Positions 7,940 through 10,458 of a stretch of DNA of 10,458 bases are shown in pieces (positions within the stretch are counted from its first letter, which is position 1; every line of letters begins with the position of its first letter). The DNA comes from an uncultured Oscillospiraceae bacterium. GTDB lineage: Bacteria; Bacillota; Clostridia; Oscillospirales; Oscillospiraceae. The position numbers and the translations under genes were made by a program. The notes under the pieces were generated by a model. The model ran no database searches and had not been told where the DNA came from. It worked only from the letters and a program-made list of their open reading frames with translations. Where the stretch lies: the NCBI GenBank assembly GCA_904398675.1, contig CAJFPI010000248.1:1-10458 (forward strand). The letters run 5' to 3'.

Positions 7940-7948
7940 ATTATAGCA
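7940..7948 (-). promoter_or_regulatory. Extended -10 promoter for the 1478-residue gene
   Basis: The minus strand reads TGCTATAAT here: a perfect TATAAT (7945-7940) with the TG of an extended -10 element. No good TTGACA lies 16-18 bases upstream (TTTCTT is closest), which is tolerated by extended -10 promoters. Transcription would start near 7933, giving a leader of about 260 nt. This promoter lies between the MBL-fold gene and the large gene, so the latter probably forms its own transcription unit. Confidence 0.6.
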
Positions 7949-8041
7949 TAGCCGTCTGGAGAAAGAAACCTTTATTTTGTATGCGGGTGCAAAGAGGGAA
8001 AATGAGACCGCCCAATCCCGCGTTTCACATTTTTGGAGAAA

Positions 8042-9514
8042 TCACCGGCGGCCCGGCACACCTGATGAATCACTGTCCATTTCTGGAATGACAATCGTTT
8101 TATTCAGGCCGTGGCCGCCGAAGAGGTTCCACGTCCCGGGCGGAAGCAGGGAGAAGAGGGCCTGCCGCTCCCGGGCAGCCAGGGCCGGATCGGTGTCCAC
8201 AGATGTCATCAGATAGGGGGCATAGCGGTTATAGGCGGTCTGCTCCCGAGTAGTCTCCTTGAGGTTGATATAGATGTCCCCGGTGAAAGCTACCTTGCAG
8301 GACCGCTCTATGAGAACGATCTCGCCGGGCAGGTGGCCGCCTGCCCCCTCCCACACCTCGAAGGAGAGAGGGCCGAAGGAGAAGGAGCCTGTCCGCTCCA
8401 AAGGGGACTCGATGGGCTGTTCCGTTCCGGCAATGACCCGCAGGGTCTCCGGCTCCGGCGGCTGATAGCGGGTCAAAAGCTTGCAGATGCGGATATAGGG
8501 CGCGTGGAGGGGGTTGCGCTCCCGCAGCCCGCCGGCGTCCGTTCTGTCGGCAAGAAGGGAATGGATGCTCTTTTGGCTGGTCCAAACCGTGTCAAAGAGC
8601 TCCAGAAGGCCGCAGTGGTCCACGTCGGCGTGGGTCACCACAGCCTCTTTATGACAGGCGTCAAAATCCGGGATCATGGCGTGGAGACACTCCAGCATCT
8701 CCTCCCGGTAGCAGGCATAGCCGGTGTCGATGAAGAGCAGCTGGTTTTCATAGCGCAAAATGGCGGTGTTGCTGCCGCAGGGGGGCTCGATGAGCGTCAG
8801 CGTCACCTCCGGCGTCAGGGCAAGGCAGGTGAGCCGGGGGGCGAAATACTCCCCCCTGTAGCGGGCCAGGGACTCCCCGAATTTTCCCACAAATTCGAAG
8901 GTCTTGTGGGGGGAGCCGCCGTGCTCGTCAAGGATCTGCATGACAAGATTTGACTGGATGACCAGCTCGCTGCGCGCCTCCTCGCCCAGTCCCATACGGG
9001 ATGCCAGCTCGTTGGCAAAGGAGATATAGAAGATGCTGTTGTCAAAGGTCCGCTCGATCTTGTCGTAGTCAATGACCCGCACCGCGCAGAGCCGGGACGC
9101 CTCCTCCAGGAACCGGGAAACAGAATCCGGGTTTTCTACAAAAAGCCCCATTTTAAAGAGCTGATAGCCGCTGCCATTCTCCTGGGAGCTGATATAGGAG
9201 ATGTTGAAGGCAAACTGCTGGATCAGCGCCAGCACCGGCGTTACCGCGCCGGGAACATCCTGCAGCTTGAACTCCATCAGCAGCACGGTGCCGCCGTTCC
9301 CGGCGTTGGGGAGATAGCCGATGGCTGCCAATTCCTCTGTAGCCTGATCCAGCGCCTCCGGCGTTCCCTCCGCTTCGATAAAGAGAGTGTGGGTATCCAC
9401 GGCCTTATTGTAGCTGACCCGGGTGATGTTGGCCTCAAGGGCGGCGAAACGGCGGCTGGCCTTTAAAAATGCCCCCACATGGTCCGGCATGGTGGTGACA
9501 AAGGTCTTTTTCAT
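8042..9514 (-). CDS. ACT-ACT-metallo-beta-lactamase-fold protein
   Basis: The 490-residue product starts at an ATG 6 bases after GGGAGG (9526-9521). Residues about 1-70 and 75-150 look like two tandem ACT domains; the first has MPDHVGAFLKASRRFAALEANI and the second LQDVPGAVTPVLALIQQFAFNI, the usual beta-loop-helix entry that binds small ligands such as amino acids. A helical connector (about 155-225) leads to a metallo-beta-lactamase-fold hydrolase domain (about 235-475). Its metal motif is H295-A-D297-V-D299-H300, with Asp replacing the second His of the canonical HxHxDH. Further likely ligands are H394 (AGGHLPGE), D413 (FTGD) and H468 (FGGHGLN). There is no signal peptide, so it is likely cytoplasmic. 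The substrate is unknown; amino-acid-controlled hydrolase activity is an inference from the ACT domains. It has its own promoter at 9547-9575, and no obvious terminator follows its stop. Confidence 0.85.
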   Translation of the reverse strand: MKKTFVTTMPDHVGAFLKASRRFAALEANITRVSYNKAVDTHTLFIEAEGTPEALDQATEELAAIGYLPNAGNGGTVLLMEFKLQDVPGAVTPVLALIQQFAFNISYISSQENGSGYQLFKMGLFVENPDSVSRFLEEASRLCAVRVIDYDKIERTFDNSIFYISFANELASRMGLGEEARSELVIQSNLVMQILDEHGGSPHKTFEFVGKFGESLARYRGEYFAPRLTCLALTPEVTLTLIEPPCGSNTAILRYENQLLFIDTGYACYREEMLECLHAMIPDFDACHKEAVVTHADVDHCGLLELFDTVWTSQKSIHSLLADRTDAGGLRERNPLHAPYIRICKLLTRYQPPEPETLRVIAGTEQPIESPLERTGSFSFGPLSFEVWEGAGGHLPGEIVLIERSCKVAFTGDIYINLKETTREQTAYNRYAPYLMTSVDTDPALAARERQALFSLLPPGTWNLFGGHGLNKTIVIPEMDSDSSGVPGRR

Positions 9515-9546
9515 GGAAATCCTCCCGTGAATGGAATATCGCAGCC

Positions 9547-9575
9547 ATTGTAACAGGTTTTTCTATTGGGAGCAA
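9547..9575 (-). promoter_or_regulatory. Promoter of the ACT-MBL gene
   Basis: On the minus strand TTGCTC (9575-9570) and TACAAT (9552-9547) are separated by exactly 17 bases. Transcription would begin near 9540, leaving a leader of about 26 nt with the GGGAGG ribosome binding site. It is divergent from the mntP promoter, whose -35 begins 34 bases away. Confidence 0.7.
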
Positions 9576-9608
9576 CGGCATTTTCCCCTAAAATCCTCCT
9601 GATTCGGA

Positions 9609-9637
9609 TTGACAAATCCAGAAGAATATGGTATATA
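9609..9637 (+). promoter_or_regulatory. Strong promoter of the mntP riboswitch transcript
   Basis: A perfect TTGACA (9609-9614), a 17-base spacer and TATATA (9632-9637) preceded by an extended TGG make a strong sigma-70-type promoter. The start would fall near 9644, just ahead of the hairpin and aptamer. Strong constitutive initiation fits control by a downstream riboswitch. Confidence 0.85.
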
Positions 9638-9647
9638 TGAGCACAAT

Positions 9648-9673
9648 GCGGCGGGGCAGTAGCTGCCCGCCGC
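9648..9673 (+). other. 5'-terminal stem-loop of the mntP leader RNA
   Basis: An 11-bp G+C stem (9648-9659 with 9663-9673) with one bulged G closes on a TAG triloop. It starts within a few bases of the predicted transcription start and ends just before the Mn2+ aptamer. Such a hairpin could protect the RNA 5' end or insulate aptamer folding. There is no U-tract, so it is not a terminator. Confidence 0.6.
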
Positions 9674-9676
9674 GCT

Positions 9677-9761
9677 CATGAGGGAGTAGTGGCGCGTTTG
9701 CGCGGCAAGTCAACACACTGGCTGCTGGCAGCCTGGTTTGCCTTAATGAACGAGACTCATG
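9677..9761 (+). ncRNA. yybP-ykoY manganese riboswitch aptamer
   Basis: The conserved family elements are all present: GGGAGTAG (9682-9689), a hairpin, AAGTCAACACACT (9707-9719), a second arm, and ACGAGAC (9750-9756). The closing helix P1 pairs CATGAG (9677-9682) with CTCATG (9756-9761). The family senses Mn2+ and commonly controls MntP-type exporters, which is exactly the gene downstream. The P1 3' strand lies wholly inside the 5' arm of the following terminator. Mn2+ binding should therefore prevent terminator formation and turn mntP on. Confidence 0.92.
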
Positions 9762-9790
9762 TACAGCGTTGCTGTACATGGGTCTTTTTT
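9753..9790 (+). terminator. Riboswitch expression platform: intrinsic terminator
   Basis: A 15-bp stem (9753-9767 with 9771-9785, one G-T wobble) has a 3-base loop GTT and is followed by TTTTT (9786-9790). Its 5' arm includes the end of the aptamer (GAC of ACGAGAC and the P1 strand 9756-9761), so terminator and aptamer exclude each other. This supports transcriptional control in which low Mn2+ stops transcription before mntP. Confidence 0.9.
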
Positions 9791-9866
9791 CTGCGCAAAG
9801 CTGGGACTCACTCGGGGGCAAGGGGATATTCAGCTGTATGAGAACGAGAAGGGAAAGGATGCAACA

Positions 9867-10427
9867 ATGGGAATACTGGAGCTGTTTTTGGTTGGCGTGG
9901 GGCTGTCAATGGACGCCTTTGCCGTGGCGGTGTGCAAGGGGCTGAACATGCGCCGGATCGACAAGGGGCAGAGTCTGCTGATCGCCTTGTTTTTCGGCGG
10001 GTTTCAGGCGCTGATGCCCCTGTTGGGGTGGGCCATCGGCCGGCAGTTTGAGGCGTACATCACAAGCTACGACCACTGGATCGCGTTCCTGCTTTTGGCC
10101 TACATCGGCGGGAAAATGATCTATGAGGCGCTGAAGGGGGAGGAGAGCCATGGGAACGGCTTTTCCATCCGGGAGCTTTTGATTCTGGCAGTTGCCACCA
10201 GCATCGATGCGCTGGCGGTGGGGATCACCTTTGCCTTCTTGAAGGTGGATATTCTGCCCGCTGTCATTCTGATCGGCTGTACTACTTTTGTCCTGTCCCT
10301 CCTGGGCGTGGTGATCGGCAACCGTTTTGGCAGCCGCTACCAGCAGAAGGCAGAGCTGGCCGGCGGCGTCATTCTGATTTTGATTGGGCTGAAAATCCTG
10401 CTGGAGCACCTGGGGATCCTGGGATAA
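9867..10427 (+). CDS. mntP: Manganese efflux pump MntP
   Basis: The 186-residue protein matches the MntP (YebN) family in length and layout, with six predicted membrane helices. Its signature acidic motifs lie in transmembrane segments: SMDAFAVAV with D16, and TSIDALAVGI with D114. GGFQALMPLLGW (44-55) is the third conserved segment. It exports Mn2+ across the cytoplasmic membrane to relieve manganese excess. The ATG at 9867 is chosen because AAAGGA (9854-9859) lies 7 bases upstream and MGILELFLVGVGLSMDAF is the normal N-terminus. The frame is open back to an ATG at 9759, but that codon lies inside the terminator hairpin and would add 36 non-homologous residues. Expression is controlled by the upstream Mn2+ riboswitch. 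Confidence 0.96.
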   Translation: MGILELFLVGVGLSMDAFAVAVCKGLNMRRIDKGQSLLIALFFGGFQALMPLLGWAIGRQFEAYITSYDHWIAFLLLAYIGGKMIYEALKGEESHGNGFSIRELLILAVATSIDALAVGITFAFLKVDILPAVILIGCTTFVLSLLGVVIGNRFGSRYQQKAELAGGVILILIGLKILLEHLGILG

Positions 10428-10458
10428 TTCGGCATGCATACGAAGAGCGGCGGAGACA

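Noticed and set aside
7672..7948. T-box or other known riboswitch class in the leader of the giant gene
   Set aside because: No T-box AGGGTGGNACCGCG-like sequence or other metabolite-aptamer signature was found; only the hairpin, U-tract and small ORFs are supported.
9759..9866. Upstream in-frame ATG extending mntP by 36 residues
   Set aside because: This ATG sits in the riboswitch terminator stem, and the added residues precede the family's normal N-terminus. The ATG at 9867 has a proper AAAGGA site.
1..10458. CRISPR array, tRNA, rRNA, integrase or transposase
   Set aside because: No regularly spaced direct repeats, tRNA-like cloverleaf or recombinase frame was seen on either strand.

Overview
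The window looks like chromosomal DNA from a gut Clostridia bacterium, most likely Oscillospiraceae (Flavonifractor/Oscillibacter-like). This rests on a moderately high G+C content, strong Shine-Dalgarno sites, an SLH-anchored exoenzyme, a manganese riboswitch of the Firmicutes type and domain combinations common in that family. The taxonomic call is an inference, because no rRNA or other marker gene is present.

Layout. Positions 1-36 are probably the last codons of a plus-strand gene, closed by a perfect 14-bp hairpin. Positions 75-611 hold no convincing gene. They contain a hairpin-rich element that looks like a dispersed intergenic repeat or a structured RNA. At 612-3062 (+) lies a secreted S-layer-homology protein that carries a complete M28 zinc aminopeptidase domain and a second zinc-peptidase-like domain with an HEYGH motif. 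It converges on a 1478-residue minus-strand protein (3235-7671), and a symmetrical 16-bp hairpin between them can serve both. The large protein is a mosaic of TPR-like repeats, a SUFU domain and a C-terminal DUF4253 domain. Its architecture suggests a 'polyimmunity' protein, although no toxin is visible in the window.

The gap 7672-8041 has an extended -10 promoter, a leader of about 260 nt with a small ORF, and a terminator-like hairpin with a U-tract just before the large gene. This is a possible attenuator. At 8042-9514 (-) there is an ACT-ACT-metallo-beta-lactamase-fold protein with its own promoter. The gap 9515-9866 is a divergent regulatory region. It contains that promoter and, on the plus strand, a consensus promoter, a 5' hairpin, a yybP-ykoY manganese aptamer and an overlapping intrinsic terminator. 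These control mntP (9867-10427), the manganese efflux pump. The last 31 bases hold nothing recognisable.

The genes do not form one pathway. The mntP unit is a self-contained Mn2+ detoxification circuit. The SLH peptidase acts outside the cell. The large SUFU/DUF4253 protein and its unusual leader are the least explained part of the window.
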